Origin: Synaphobranchus kaupii
Lineage: Eukaryota > Chordata > Actinopteri > Anguilliformes > Synaphobranchidae
Direction of reading: 5' to 3'
Length of the DNA: 64,000 bases
Assembly (NCBI GenBank): GCA_029718625.1
Contig: CM056383.1
Span: forward strand, 15,909,897-15,973,896
Below, one piece after another: positions 10,131-49,860 of the stretch. The notes under the pieces are model-generated. The model was not told the DNA's origin. It did not search any database and saw only the letters and a program-made list of their open reading frames with translations. Both the position numbers and the translations under genes were made by a program. Position 1 is the first letter of the stretch, and every line of letters starts with the position of its first letter.

Positions 10131-11280
10131 CCTGTCACCCGTCCATGAACAAACCAAGCTGCTTTTTTTTGCTACAGTAATCAGCAAGGAAAAAGTCATG
10201 AGGGAGGGAAATGTATATTTTATTTTATAAAAGGGATGGAGGAAATAAGCATTTCTGGTAAGGCTGATGCATCATGTCTGCAACTCATCAGGTTTACTTG
10301 CTCTCTTCCTGGTCTGTTAAGAGTGATCGCCAGGGCAGCTCCCTGCTGTCCAGCTGAGATGGCGCATTACCCACAGCGCCCTTTACCATGGTAACGGGCA
10401 TGCTATGCATAAGCCATTTGGGCCCCTGTATGTGATTACTGCAGGGCAGACATGGGTCCAGATCCCATTCAAAGCAAAACACTCAGGAAATCGCGTGGCG
10501 CGGTCTGCAGAGCAGCCTGCTCAACCCGTGTACAACCCCTGGTGCGGCTGGGGGTTTGATTCCCTGCCATCAATCTTTCTGTAGCGTGTTCCTCTATCCC
10601 TCTCCGTTTTCCACGTCCGTAAAACATAAAATAGTCTGCTCTCCTTTTTAAAATAATAAAGCAACACACTTAATCCATAGCTTTGAACAGCACATTTATA
10701 TTTTTAATTACTTATGGTGAAAATTTATAGAGAGTAAATATTTGAAAAAGCATAGGTCTGAACGGATAGATCTTATTAAAAAAAATACTAGCCTACAAAC
10801 CACATCTGCAATGGGTACTCATTATTTGAAAGGGTAGCTAAGATTAAATGCAAAAATGCTTGTGTGTGTGCTTTAAAATAGCAGTGCACACACTTAAGAA
10901 AATAGAGATCCACGTTCCCAAGTCGACAGCTATTATGAAATCATAGACCTTTGAGGAGGTTTTCCTGAGTTTTAAAAACCAAAATGACCAGAAAAGATGC
11001 AATTCCCACAGTGGATGCCATTAGGGGAGACATATTCTCCACACTTCCAGGACCTCAATCTCACAGCCATGTTCACTGTCAGAATTACTTGTGTGTTAAT
11101 TATGCACTGGTTAGAAGGGAGATGTTTAACGTACTGTATACAAATATGCTTTTTCGGATTATGTCCTAGACCATAAATCCTAAATTGTTTTGAGCCATTA
11201 AAAAAAAACTATACACTGCAAACTCTGGAGTACTTTTGAATGATGGTAGTTTTGAGTTTCAATAATGGTTTCAATAATGA
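10131..11280. other. intergenic, no gene recognised
   Basis: No exon, RNA gene or clear repeat boundary was recognised. A short TG run lies near 10860. Confidence 0.5.
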
Positions 11281-11500
11281 TTAACCCTCTTATTATGTTT
11301 GGGGTCAATTTGACCCCAGTGTTTGATATCTCAAAAACCATTTAACCAAATTTTTTCATCTTGATACTATTTGACTTTTCCTAATTTGTTGGGATTAAAT
11401 AGTAAACATGGAATAAATGTAATGCTAAATCCTGTACCAACTTTGTACATGTGTTGTGTGGGGTCATTTGTGGGGTAGCTGTAAAGAAAATATACCTTTT
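11281..11500. repeat. possible piggyBac-type repeat (TTAA, GGGTCAATTTGACCCC)
   Basis: It begins at a TTAA with TTAACCCTCTTATTATGTTT and contains the palindrome GGGGTCAATTTGACCCC, a pattern I associate with abundant fish TTAA-flanked non-autonomous elements. The right end is not defined. Confidence 0.35.
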
Positions 11501-12004
11501 TTATTGTTTATCTCAGATTTGTTGTGGGTGATTCTGATGGCACTTTACCATACATGTTTTAAACTTCATAAACCTTCACTTACCTCAGGCACTAAAATGA
11601 GAAGTTTCTCAAATAAAGTTTTTTTAAGGATAAAAGACTAGGAGACATTAAGGCAGCAACACAGTGTAAAAATCTGAAAAAAGACACCTCAATACAAACA
11701 ATATCCAGTCCTCCTACGTATATTTTTTTGAAAATTAAATGGCCCTTTCCTGGCTTTTTCAAATTTTATTTGGAACGTAGATCCGGTAGGTAATTCTTGC
11801 TCCAGAAACTGGTACTATATATCTATGGTAAACAAACTGACCTGCCAAAATGTTGCTAGTCTTTTCTGGTAGCTTGCTAACAACATTGAAGAAAATAGTA
11901 CTTTTATAAATTATTTTAATTACACAAAAAAAATGTAACAGGACTGATTGTTTGTATTGACAGAATCCGCTTCGTTCGCATTCGTACTAGAATGTGCTAG
12001 AAGT
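11501..12004. other. intergenic, no gene recognised
   Basis: AT-rich DNA with no supported features. Confidence 0.45.
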
Positions 12005-12180
12005 GTCATTTTGAGACTGTTTTAGCTGCCCTATAGAAGTGAATGGAGAGCGACAAATACCCTATTCAGGATCATCACCCCAGGGGAGCACAGAGCAACT
12101 AACAAACATATTTTGCCACCATTTGGACTCAATGGTAACTACACAACCCAAAGTTCTACCAAAGTTCAGTTATGCTTTAA
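12005..12180 (+). repeat. dispersed repeat, copy B
   Basis: Direct copy of the sequence at 206-390, sharing the block ending TATAGAAGTGAATGGAGAGC. One internal segment of about 10 bp is missing relative to copy A. Flanks are unrelated. Confidence 0.6.
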
Positions 12181-12419
12181 CTGGAAAAAAACTAAAGAAA
12201 AATATGAGCATAAGGAGAAATAACCAGCCCAAAATCCACAATTCTCAAATGTAAATTATGTCATGACATCACATATTCCATAATTTTTAAAAAAATATTT
12301 TAATTGTCAGTATGACATCACACAACAGTTTTCCATAGGTGTCAGACAGGTGCAGAACAGGTGACAATCTTAAGTGACTTCCCAGGAGAGGGGGATATAC
12401 TTCCAGATATGGTCAAAGC

Positions 12420-13499
12420 ACATAATTTGGTGTAAACATTTATTGGTTTTGCAAATAAAACTTACTTGTGCCAGCAAACATTGTACAGCCTTGGGGTTCG
12501 TGGTAAAGGAAATGATCAGTATTCAGTTAAATATAAATGTGCAAACGGACATTTTCTAACTCCCTTTAAACAAGATATGATTTTAAAACATCTATTAATA
12601 AAAGTTTTAGAATGAGGGGCTTTGAGAACAAAACTGGAAGGAGAACTGGAGGGTAGGAGAGACTTCTGAGACTGTAGGTGGCTAAATACTATCAAGGAGA
12701 TGTTGCCTTTTAAACAAAGTTAAAATCAGGAATATTGGATCAAAAACACTGGCTCTTCAGGTGGCCTTTTATGAGCTTGACGTTTGCTGTGAGAACCGAT
12801 TGGATTATTTTGCTGATGCATAAAGTATTTACATGGCGACAGAGTGGGATTGTTAAAGGGGTCACCTGGGTGGTCCTTTGGGATTTTGGAGAACAAGACT
12901 GTGGATTCCTGACACAAGGCACAAAGAGAGACCCGTTCAGCAGTCTGCAGACGGCCCCCGTTGGCGGACCATCCACATTAAAAACTAAGCTGCTGGCAGG
13001 ATGCCCAACACCAAGCACTTGGATCTCATCTGGTGCGTTCTGCACTTTAAAGGGTAAAAACTAAGCCAGGCCAGAAACCAAGAAATTGAGGGGAAAACAG
13101 CTCAGCTGTACAAACAAGTTTAGGGTCTGACAAGATTTTAGAAATATAAAACAGAACTAAAAAAAAAAAACATAGTACATTGGCCTTTTGATATGTTCCA
13201 GGGAGCTTGGATGCTGGCGTTTATGTTTGGAACTTTTTTGGAACGTTGTTTTTTCTTTTCATATTCACATTGGAATTACTTTTTTGTTTTTCAAATTGCT
13301 AGAACATTACCAAGACAACACAATCTCCAAGTCTTTACAACTCAAGTGAAAACCCATGAAATAAAACCAGTTCAGTGAGAAAGAGAAAGTGGGGAGTGAG
13401 CGTGACAGGAAGTGGCCGGTGGTGGTAGTGGGGATGGTTTTGGTGGTGTTGCTAGCCGAGGGCCAGGTCGGAGGTCCCGTGCTGTGGCAGTGGCGCCCC
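12420..13499 (-). other. probable 3' UTR of R3HDM1
   Basis: Sequence immediately downstream of the R3HDM1 stop codon. The end is uncertain; the first good AATAAA on the minus strand lies at 12444-12439, which would give a UTR of about 1.1 kb. There is no splice evidence. Confidence 0.4.
12439..12444 (-). terminator. candidate polyadenylation signal for R3HDM1
   Basis: TTTATT on the plus strand is AATAAA on the gene strand, about 1.06 kb past the stop codon. No downstream GU-rich element was verified. Confidence 0.3.
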
Positions 13500-41090
<27,591 letters not shown>

Positions 41091-41112
41091 TAGAGAAGGC
41101 TTCCCTGCACGT

Positions 41113-41926
41113 CTACAAAAACAAAAAAAACCCTGCAACCGAGAGAGAGATTAATGTGTCTTTGTACCCCGCTGGATAAGCCTCACCGAAACAGCTGAAC
41201 ACCAGGAAGAGAAACGTTTACGCAATCATTTCTTTCGACAACATCGTACATCACGCGACTAGCAGGGTCAAACGGATTCCAGGGTTTTCATGTGGACTGT
41301 TTACTAGAGGTTATGTTCCAGTGTTAAAGACCACACAACTCAAACCTTCCCTTCGATTATAGCCCCCACTGTGAAAACCCCACCCTCCCGAAATGCCCTC
41401 GAACAAAAACACACACAAAAAAGACAATGTTGTAAATTAAAGTATGGCTGCTTTTTTTTTGGTTAGCGTTAGGCTACATGTGGTATGCTGTAATAAGGCA
41501 ATGCTGCTTTCACTATCGTTTTGAAGCTCCGTGTACGCTAAACACAGTTAGCGCTGTGTGTTTGCACCGATGGGCGCATAACGCAGCCTCTCGGTTTGAT
41601 GCTTTATCGCTGCCTGTTTGCTTGCTTGATATTCTGCTCCTGCGCCCTTTTTCACAAGGCTCTTGTGGCATCTGCTTTCTCCATCTTGCCTGAAAGGCAG
41701 TGCGAGTCGTTCGGGGTAAGTACACCTGCCAAGTAAATAAATAGAAATAAATAACGAGATAAGGGCACATCGGACGCGGCTCATTAGCGCATTAGCGTCG
41801 CGCGAGAGGCTGAGTGTGGGGTAGGGCGGACAGACACATTTCCTTCCCTTTCGTCTCCGCTTTCTCCTGAAATCCAGAGTGGCTGGGGGGGGCTTGGCGG
41901 GTGGGGCAGGCAGCCCCTATTTGAAC
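41113..41926. other. R3HDM1 intron 1, left end
   Basis: Pyrimidine/purine-mixed DNA with no recognised feature beyond A-runs near 41120 and T-runs near 41450. Confidence 0.45.
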
Positions 41927-42199
41927 CAGGGGTGTCAAACGAAATTCCTGGGGGGGAGGGGGCTGATATACTGGCTATGGCTCCAACCTCAACTGAAGCG
42001 TTTAATTACCTCAATTGCACCGATTTGGTAAATGATGCATCTCATCTTAAGATTTGTGCCAGAAAAATCCAAACAGACATATCACTGTGTACAGAGGGTA
42101 GCAACCAATGGAAACATACGCCGCTAATGAATTCATTGAACCAATTTAGTCAAGAGTCAAGAGAATCAATGGGGAGAAAAGCGGTTTAAAACACCCCTG
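41927..42199. mobile_element. hAT-type MITE in R3HDM1 intron 1
   Basis: CAGGGGTGTCAAACGAAATT at the left is mirrored by GGTTTAAAACACCCCTG at the right. About 273 bp, non-coding. The CAGGGGTGTCAAAC terminal type is common in fish. Confidence 0.75.
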
Positions 42200-43614
42200 T
42201 TCTGCTCTGTGTGAGGGGGGAAATGTGGAGGGATCCCAGAGTTAAAGCTGGCAGAACCTGTTCCTGTAGCGGCAACAGGGTGTCGGGCCTTTTCCGATCC
42301 ACTGACTGACCAATCCCGTCAGCTTTACTGGGTCGTGACCGCCCAGGCCGCCAGACAGAGCGAGACGCTCGTTTGTCAGGACTAAGAGCGACGAAGGTTG
42401 AGCCAAACATCTTTAAGTGCCGTATCGCATCGCTCAGGCGCTCTGTCAGACTACCACTCTTTTCCTCGCCGGACACGCAGTGTGTTAAACTGTGCCGTTC
42501 GTGGCGCCTAAAAGAAGAGCATTCTTGAATCTAGCAGAGATTTTTTTACTGCCGTTGGGATAAATTCCATGTAATTTCAGTCAATTCCAGGAAATGGTGT
42601 GAAATTCATCATCATTGGAACATGCCTCAAATGCACAATTAACTTTTAAATACCTTTAATGTGAATTAAATATTTCAAATTAATATCTATTAATATTTTT
42701 TATTTGAACTGAAGTTCCCCATGGGAAACATTCTGTTCTAAATTAATTAACTGAATTTGAATGCACTGAAATGAAATGGCATCGACCCTCAACTCTGGTG
42801 ATCACAATTTTTTTAGGAGTCTTGGTTCTTTATTTTTTACCCACGGTGCTTTGCAGTGCTGGGCCCGGACAAGGAGGGCGAGCCCTGGGTCCCGTTCGGT
42901 GCGGTCGGCCGGGTCGTCGCTTGTGTTGAGCCTGCAGGACACTCTGAGGAAGAGTCCCATGTCCCCGTCAACAGCGCTGGGTCCAGGTCAGAAGGCCGTA
43001 GCCCTCCATGGAGCCAGCCATGTCTCTCTGAGACCTGTGGAGGGACAGAGATAAGAAGGGGGGGTGTCAAAGGGGGTCTCTGTGTCACATGGTCACTTAT
43101 ATTTTTACTGTGCCAAAACCTGACGAAGGCAAGTGTCACGTGGTCACATGATTTCAGCCCCTCCCTCCATGTGCAGGACTTGCTTACAGCCGTAAGGTTA
43201 ACCTGGGCCTCCACACAGGCCTGTGTCTGGGTGTCTGTCTGTGTGTCTGTGTGTGTGTGTATACGTGCGTGCATGGGTCTGTTTGCGTGTGCATGTGTGC
43301 GTGTTACAGTGGTGATTCTACAGCCTTCTTATGGACAAAAATTGCCACCGTTTTAAATGAGATTCAGCAATGTCCAATTTTCCAAACTCTTAGATGTGCT
43401 AGGGATGTCATGTAAAAACCAGCTAATGACTGTCAGCAGATGGTGAGTATTATCTTGCAAATTATAGACATACATCAATTATATTGTTATCTTTTAGTTA
43501 TTATGCATTTTTTTCCCTCTTAGTATGATTATAACTTATCATAGCTTATTATAACTGCCTATCGGTTATAATTAATAAGCAGCTGTGTGCTGGTGACATG
43601 CTTGTATTCATAAA
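42200..43614. other. R3HDM1 intron 1 segment with GC-rich exon-like island
   Basis: An AT-rich stretch (42540-42780) is followed by a GC-rich island at 42850-43045 bounded by splice-like motifs on both strands, then a short GT microsatellite at 43225-43310. No family similarity was recognised. Confidence 0.4.
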
Positions 43615-43855
43615 GGGCGGCAGTGTAGTATAATGGTTAAGGAACTGGCCTTGTAACCAAAAGGTTGCAGGTTCCATTCCCAGGTAGGACACTGCCGTTG
43701 TACCCTTGAGCAAGGTACTTAACCTGAATCGCTTCAGTATATATCCAGCTGTATAAATGGATAATATGTAAAAAAAATGCTAAAAATTTAAAAAATGCTA
43801 AAAAGTTGTGTAAGTCGCTCTGGATAAGAGCGTCTGCTAAATGCCTGTAATGTAA
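43615..43855 (+). mobile_element. tRNA-derived SINE (fish V-SINE/HE1-like)
   Basis: The tRNA-like head has an A box (TAGTATAATGGTTAAGG) and B box (GGTTGCAGGTTCCATTC). The central body contains ACCCTTGAGCAAGGTACTTA. The tail TAAGTCGCTCTGGATAAGAG, then CGTCTGCTAAATG, is the conserved 3' end of many fish SINEs. A-rich interruptions lie at about 43765-43805. It lies in R3HDM1 intron 1, opposite the host strand. Confidence 0.9.
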
Positions 43856-46800
43856 TTAGACAACTGTCATTTCTTGAACTGACTAAATTCACAGCGCAGG
43901 GGCATTAGATACATAGCTAGCTTTGATTTTCACAAGACCACCCGAGTACCTGCGTGTCCTATGGAATTTCGCTGTTAACCGTTACCATACCATACAATAC
44001 TCAATCATGAATCACCAGTTTAAACGTCTTGAAACCCCTTGTAGGGGCAAAGACCACGGACATATTGTCTCAGCCAGAAGGCTTTCAGCTACACAGTACG
44101 GGATTCAGTCTGGCCAGCTTACCCAGTTTACCACTCTGCACAACGTATAGCTACCAGGTGATATCTCCCACACAGGTAACTAATAACGACGGCCGTGAAT
44201 ATGCTCCTTAACTCGTCACTGTATTCAACTGAAGTGAGTAAAAGCTCTATACGTTTCAGACCAGTCTTACTCCGCTGCTAGGGTGTATTGACCTTCACAG
44301 GAGAGACGGCGCTTAGACGCTCCTCTGCCGCCCTCAAGCAGCACCATTACTCTCCTTCTCCTGAGGGCTGACCGTTTTTTTTTTGTTTTTTTTTGAGAAA
44401 CACAATTCTCGGACGTTTCTCCGTGCTGCATTGGGGGCCAAAGACGAGGCAGACTCCAGCTCATAATCTATCGAAAATGGCCTCGTGCTCAGAACTGGAC
44501 CCAGTCGCCCTCTTCCTCTTCGGCTGTAGTGGGCTACGGTAAGGGAGGAAAGATCCGAAGCCAGTGAAGCACAGCTGGGAATCGATAAAACGGCACCTCG
44601 GCCACCAGCGTAGACAAACACAGCGCTGAGAGCGGTCTTAAGTTTGAACGGGCGCGTCAAAGCCCTCCGAGCTTTCTGTTGAAGCCCAGCTGAAACAAAC
44701 ACTTTTGTTTTAAGTTATATTTTTAGGGCTTTTAAGCTTTAGTACAGTGTTGAGAGACAGGAAGCATGGGAGCGAGAGAGGGACAGACATGCGACAAAGA
44801 TCGCGCGGCCGGATTCTAACAGCCGACGTGGCGGCTCGCGATGACAAGCGGAGGGTGCTCTTACAGGCTGCTACGCCGCCGAGACGCACCAGCTAAACAA
44901 ACACTTGGGCCAAAACTGACCCAACGGCTCGGACCTGGACAGCCTGACAGTAGAGAGTGTTTGTCCCACTGAAGGAACCGATATAGAGACGGCTGGGTTA
45001 TTGAAACCCCCCGCTGTTACACCCCTACGCTGTGCTGGTCCAGGGAAAGCGACTGCCGATAACCGCCATTCCACTCTAATATGCACAGACAGCCAGCAGG
45101 GCGGTGTTATGGAAAACCACCTGCAAGAGACTCGCCATTAAACAATGCTCGGCTCTATTGCCTGGAGCTCAATCCGCTAAACGCAGTCCTGAGGATGCGT
45201 GTCTGCTCCATACAGGCACAGGCTGAATGAATACGTTCACACCTCTTCTGTCCTGCTCGGTACAAGCATCTTACACGCGCAATAATTCAGTTGAGCACCT
45301 TAATTGGCGCTAAGTGCACGTGTGTTACAGAAGCACTAAAACAGCGCCAGGGGGAGAGGCACTTACTCCATGAGTAATTAGCATGATAACCTGTCACAGC
45401 TGCCTAACGAGTAAAGCTCCAGGTTCTCCTCTTTCTGAAACGGGGAACACGCTTTTGCGAGTAACAAACTGCGCTAGCTTACGAGAATAGCCAAGGCAGC
45501 GCTTCTCGAAACCCGAGAAGAGCCAACAAACAATTCCTAACAATTTCCCACAAATTCCAGCCACCGCACTGCTAGCTTAGCGTGCGTACTACCTCTTAAA
45601 GAGCCTGAGAGATGGCGCTTAGCGCAGGACGGGTGAGGAAAGCAAGTCACTCAGGAGAGGTTAGCTAACTGGGCCAGAACCATTAAGGTCTGATCTCCCT
45701 TAGGCCCGCTGCACAGTAGGGTACCCCGAGTAGCAGCACATAAACATCCAGCTACATAAGTTGTATAATGTATGAAAATGTGAGCCATGTGCATTGAGTC
45801 TCCCAGGATAAGCGCACTAATGAAAATTAGGCCTGGCTCCAAGGTTCTTTTGTCGGCTCGACGCGCCAAAAAGTAGTAAGCCTCGTCGGCCGCGGCGCAG
45901 ACAGCTGTACGGCACGGCTGAGCGAGCCGCGACGCGCGTGCCGCGTTAATCAGCCGCCGCCCTGCCGGGCGGGCTGAGGAGCCAGCGGGTCTAAAACCGC
46001 ATCTCAAGCGCACCCATTTTCCTACAGCGCGGCGCCGTCCGCCGCCGGCCAAACGGCACAACTTCCGCCTTCGCAAATTAGCGACGTTCCCGATGACAGA
46101 GAGGCTCTTTAACAGTTAACAGTTCTGCAAGCTGAGAATATGAATTCTGGCGATGTGTGCGTGTGTGTGTGTGGGGGGGGGGGGGCGCCGCTTTGCAGGT
46201 CCTCGAAAGCACAAACCATTCGAGATTCAAACGCGTCGTTTGCGGTTCTCTCCGCTCGTCAGCGAAAATGGTCCCGGCGATGTTGTGGCAGCCGGGATAA
46301 ATAAGTTGTTTTGCTCTACGCGGTGTCTGGAAATGAAGAGCTGAGGCTCCCCGAGACTGCACTCCCCCCTCCCCTCCCCTGGTCGCAAGATTCAACCGGG
46401 GAGACGGGAGCACCTGCCTGGATTTGACACTGTAATTATTTGCCAATTTGGCAGACGCCTCCGTGTTCCAGGGCAATTTAGCGACGCAAGCGCGTGGCTG
46501 GCACCACCGCGCCGAAAACAAATTTGTTCCGAATAAAACACAAATAGATACTCAGCTCAAGATTATGTCTAGATAGGCAGCCCGGGGCATTTAATACCCC
46601 GTCCAATTGTTCCGTGGTGTTCGTCGATTTAATCAACCCGAGTTACCAGACCACGCGGGCGGAAGCAGAGGGCATCTGTGAGCAAGATCTACAGAAATGT
46701 CCTGCAGTTTTATACAGTGACGGCAGTACAATTAATTGTTTTTCACACTGTGGGGAAAAAAAACAAAAAAAAATGCAAAAAAAATGTTTTTGTGAGGGGG

Positions 46801-48719
46801 AAAAAAATAATAAAATCAAAAGCTCCATGTACAACCACCCCAATTAACATCTAACAAAATGCCCCCTCACCCACACGAAGCGAGCAAAAATTAGGCAATA
46901 ATTAAATTTCCATCAGATGGCATTTTTCTTTCCAGACAGAAAAACACTGCCCTCCATTAATTATCTCTCTGATCTGCGGATCAGGATACGACGAGAGAAA
47001 AGAACCCCCAAACAATATTAACAGAGCATAAAGAAGTTCATTATTAATATATCCCCCCCGTGTGCACTTGGCCAAACATTGTTAGTTCAGAGGTAATTGC
47101 GTTTGCGGATGATTGACAACTGGCTGGCTTCGGAGCGGAATGCAAATTGCGGAAGGATCCCGAGGCGTTTTTTTCTTCTTTTTTTTGCTCGGTCACCACC
47201 GCTGACCGCGAGCGAGACGTGTCGTGGGAGGCTAACCGCTTTAGCCGCTCTTATGAGGAGCGCGCCGGGTCAGCTGTGTGAGGTTTTGTGCGGGGTTCCG
47301 GGCGTTTTGCGGACTGAAATGGGGGGAACGACGGAATAAAGCCATTCCTTCCCTGCTTCTCCTCCTTTTGTGTTCGGCTACCGCTTCAGAGCCTCGGCAA
47401 GCTTCAATAATAGTGCACCTTTGGCCCCCTGACATTAGTTTTACCAAAGAGAAAGAGGGAATTATGGGAGGTTTGTGCTACCGCAAAATCACTTTAGCGT
47501 AATGAACAGCACTAAATGAGGGCACTGATGAAAGATCTCTGTGACAGAGGCATGGGTCAAACCTCCAGAAGAAATGCCTCCTACATACTGTGCTGTTAAA
47601 TCAAATATGCATACACTGTGCCTGATCATTATCATTTCTAACTGACATTTTCACCTCTGATGAAACATCCACACTGCAATTAAAACACATTAACAGAGGA
47701 CATACAATGTAGAATATAGCCTAATACAGATAATATATCGGTAATATGCAACTTTATTTATACAACATAACCAGTGTATGCTACCATTATATAAACTGAT
47801 ACTCTGTGCCTGCCTGGCAAATACATGTACATGCTGTAGGACATTTTCATGAAAACTGAGGACAAAAAGCTCTTTTGCTGAAACAGAATAAACACACTGG
47901 ACCTCCAATGTCACAATAACCCACACAAGCAACGTTTGAGGATGAACATTTATTAGCCCTTTAAGGTGAAAGATCACAAATATGTGATTAGAATGTTCTT
48001 AACTGAACATCCTAATGCTGATGTCACAATCACTACTGGTAACTGAAAGCAATGGAAAGCATTGTTCTAGAACAATGAAAAAAACATTCCAAAAACTACA
48101 CTTCAAAATGTTAAAGGCATCAAACATAATGTCATACCACTGTGAACGTTACTGCAAGGCTTGGCTGGATATACACGGTAGATCTGTGCTCTGGAAAGAG
48201 AAATGTGCTGCTACATACAGTCGCTGCTGAGCTGTTGGGAGAACAGCAGTCATTCCTGGTTTAACCTTGCCCCACTTTTTAGGGACTCGATTGCCCTCAT
48301 TTTCTACGAGCGCATTAATGCATCAAGAAACATTACCGCCTGATCGCAGGCAGCGACGCACCTCGGATTATCCTGCGAAGCGCACTTAGCATCAAAACGA
48401 TTGGCTAATGGTCCCCCGAGGTGAGCCGAGAGAAAAGAATCGGAGCAATTACGCACAAACTATTAGCGAATTAAGCCTATAGCGCACGCCCGGCTCCAGC
48501 CAGGTTGGGAATGAGATAAATAAATATTTTAAAAAGCGGCGCATCAGCAGGAAGCTGGGGAGAGAGAGAGAAGAAAAACTGCTGTAAAATCACAACTGAA
48601 ACACCTGGATAACCCACATAAAACTGCTGACAGAGGAGGATGGGGATGAAAAAAAAAAACCGGCTAAACCCTGCCAGCTTCTTAATGGCTTTCCTGGGCT
48701 AATTAGGGAAGGGAACAAA

Positions 48720-49000
48720 GAAAGAGAGGCTCGCCCTACGACGGCGAGTCGGTTCTGAGCCCGAATTTCACCCGCGGGCTCCGTGCCGCTGTTGAGGGCG
48801 GGCGCGGACCGGAGAGTCGCCCTCCCGCAGGTGCGAGCACGGGGTGGGGTGGGGGGGCGGGCCGGCACGTCCGAGCGTTTCGCGCGTCGCATGTAAAGGA
48901 GGTGTCTCCGTCTCCCCGGCACTACGGGGAGGGATTTTTGGGGGCGGCTGAACGGCTGGGGACCGAGCGCGCGGCGCAATCGGCGGCATGCAGATTTCCT
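48720..49000. promoter_or_regulatory. CpG-rich patch in intron 1 (possible alternative promoter)
   Basis: Dense CpG dinucleotides (phrases such as CGGCGAGTCGG, GGGCGCGGACCGG, TTTCGCGCGTCGC, GAGCGCGCGGCGC) about 0.5-0.8 kb inside intron 1. No transcript evidence. Confidence 0.3.
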
Positions 49001-49427
49001 CACACTCTCGGCAGGGAGTAGAGAACGGCGCTTTATTCTCTCCCCGTGCATTCGTTTTGCTCCCAGGCAAAAACATAATAATGTTTACGTGGGAAGGGAA
49101 AGGAACCTCAACTTAAAAAAAACAAATTAAAAAAAAACACTCTGACACCCTTTCAAAGGACTGTTTCCAATTCCCCTTTTTGACTGCTGTGCCAGTAAGC
49201 TTTAACAAGGCAATATGTCATCCCGTGGCAAAAACACACTTCAAATATGAGAGCCGCAGATCGCGGACACGCTCGCTAGCACAGTCAAACTCAGGAAAGG
49301 CCAAGAGGAGGCAAGGACAAATTCTCTCAAAGCAGGGCGACGCCACACAACAAACTAAGTCTGCTTCATGTATGCTGATGGAATTCCATTCAAATTCCAC
49401 TGAATTTCCTACACCACCATAAAACAA

Positions 49428-49457
49428 ACACACACACGCACTGGCATACACAAACAT

Positions 49458-49496
<39 letters not shown>
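49428..49496. repeat. (CA)n microsatellite beside R3HDM1 exon 1
   Basis: CA-rich tract with a pure (CA)n core at about 49455-49494, roughly 35 bp downstream of the inferred exon 1 donor on the gene strand, where it reads (TG)n. Confidence 0.93.
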
Positions 49497-49528
49497 AGTG
49501 AGTTGAGCAAGGGGACGACATACAATAC

Positions 49529-49780
49529 CTGCCTCATAGCTGCCTTCATTATCTCCATTGGTCAGAGGATTAGTTTCCATAGTACCGGCGGCAGCACTGG
49601 CCGTGGACGTCGCTGCAAACTGCCAGCTCCCTGAAGCAGCCTCTCTCCCTCTCTCTCTCCCTCTTTCTGTCTTTCCCTCTCTCTCGCTCTCTCTCTGTGG
49701 CGCACACACTCTTCTGAGCTCTACCTGCCGGTGCCCATCGTCAAAAGGCGCTCGGCCCAGCCTCAGAGACAACGGCAAAT
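49529..49780 (-). other. inferred R3HDM1 exon 1 (5' UTR)
   Basis: On the minus strand a GA-rich leader (49640-49700) is followed by an ATG-containing stretch and a good donor, GAGGCAG|GTATTG (GT at 49528-49527). Its upper boundary is inferred from promoter elements just upstream. The leader joins most simply to the acceptor at 41112. No coding similarity. Confidence 0.5.
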
Positions 49781-49789
49781 CAACAGCTG

Positions 49790-49860
49790 GGCTGCGTGAC
49801 GTCACGCGCAGGCTCAGCCAATCGGAGAGCCCGGACCGGGCGCAGCGCTGGCTAAGTTGA
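49790..49860 (-). promoter_or_regulatory. R3HDM1 promoter: CRE palindrome and CCAAT box
   Basis: TGACGTCA at 49797-49804 is a perfect CREB/ATF palindrome in CpG-rich context. CCAAT at 49818-49822 (ATTGG on the gene strand) lies 14 bp further upstream. No TATA box is seen. Both elements can work in either orientation. In mammals ZRANB3 starts divergently close to R3HDM1, so this could be bidirectional. Confidence 0.55.

Larger units (their letters stand above)
43856..49528. other. R3HDM1 intron 1, main part
   Basis: No coding exon was recognised. GC- and CpG-rich patches occur at about 45850-46070, 46140-46330 and 48720-49000. A GT/poly-G run is at 46154-46188. Stretches at about 46400-47130 and 48290-48600 look like conserved non-coding DNA by composition. 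A CA microsatellite lies at 49428-49496 beside exon 1. Confidence 0.45.

Noticed and set aside
12735..13064. Plus-strand 109-codon open frame
   Set aside because: Overlapped by open frames on the other strand, no similarity, and it falls in the probable R3HDM1 3' UTR.
42837..43274. 145-codon minus-strand open frame over the GC island as an R3HDM1 coding exon
   Set aside because: The family N-terminus is complete in exon 2 with its own start, and the frame has no similarity. Kept only as an exon-like island.
43615..43690. tRNA gene
   Set aside because: A and B box-like sequences are present, but the clover-leaf is degenerate and the SINE body and tail follow, so this is a tRNA-derived SINE head.
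45651..46076. 141-codon minus-strand open frame in intron 1
   Set aside because: Open because the DNA is GC-rich. Arg/Ala-rich composition with no recognised domain and no matching splice sites to exon 2.
48590..49051. 153-codon minus-strand open frame in a CpG-rich patch
   Set aside because: Pro/Arg-rich translation typical of GC-rich non-coding DNA. No similarity to R3HDM1 N-termini.
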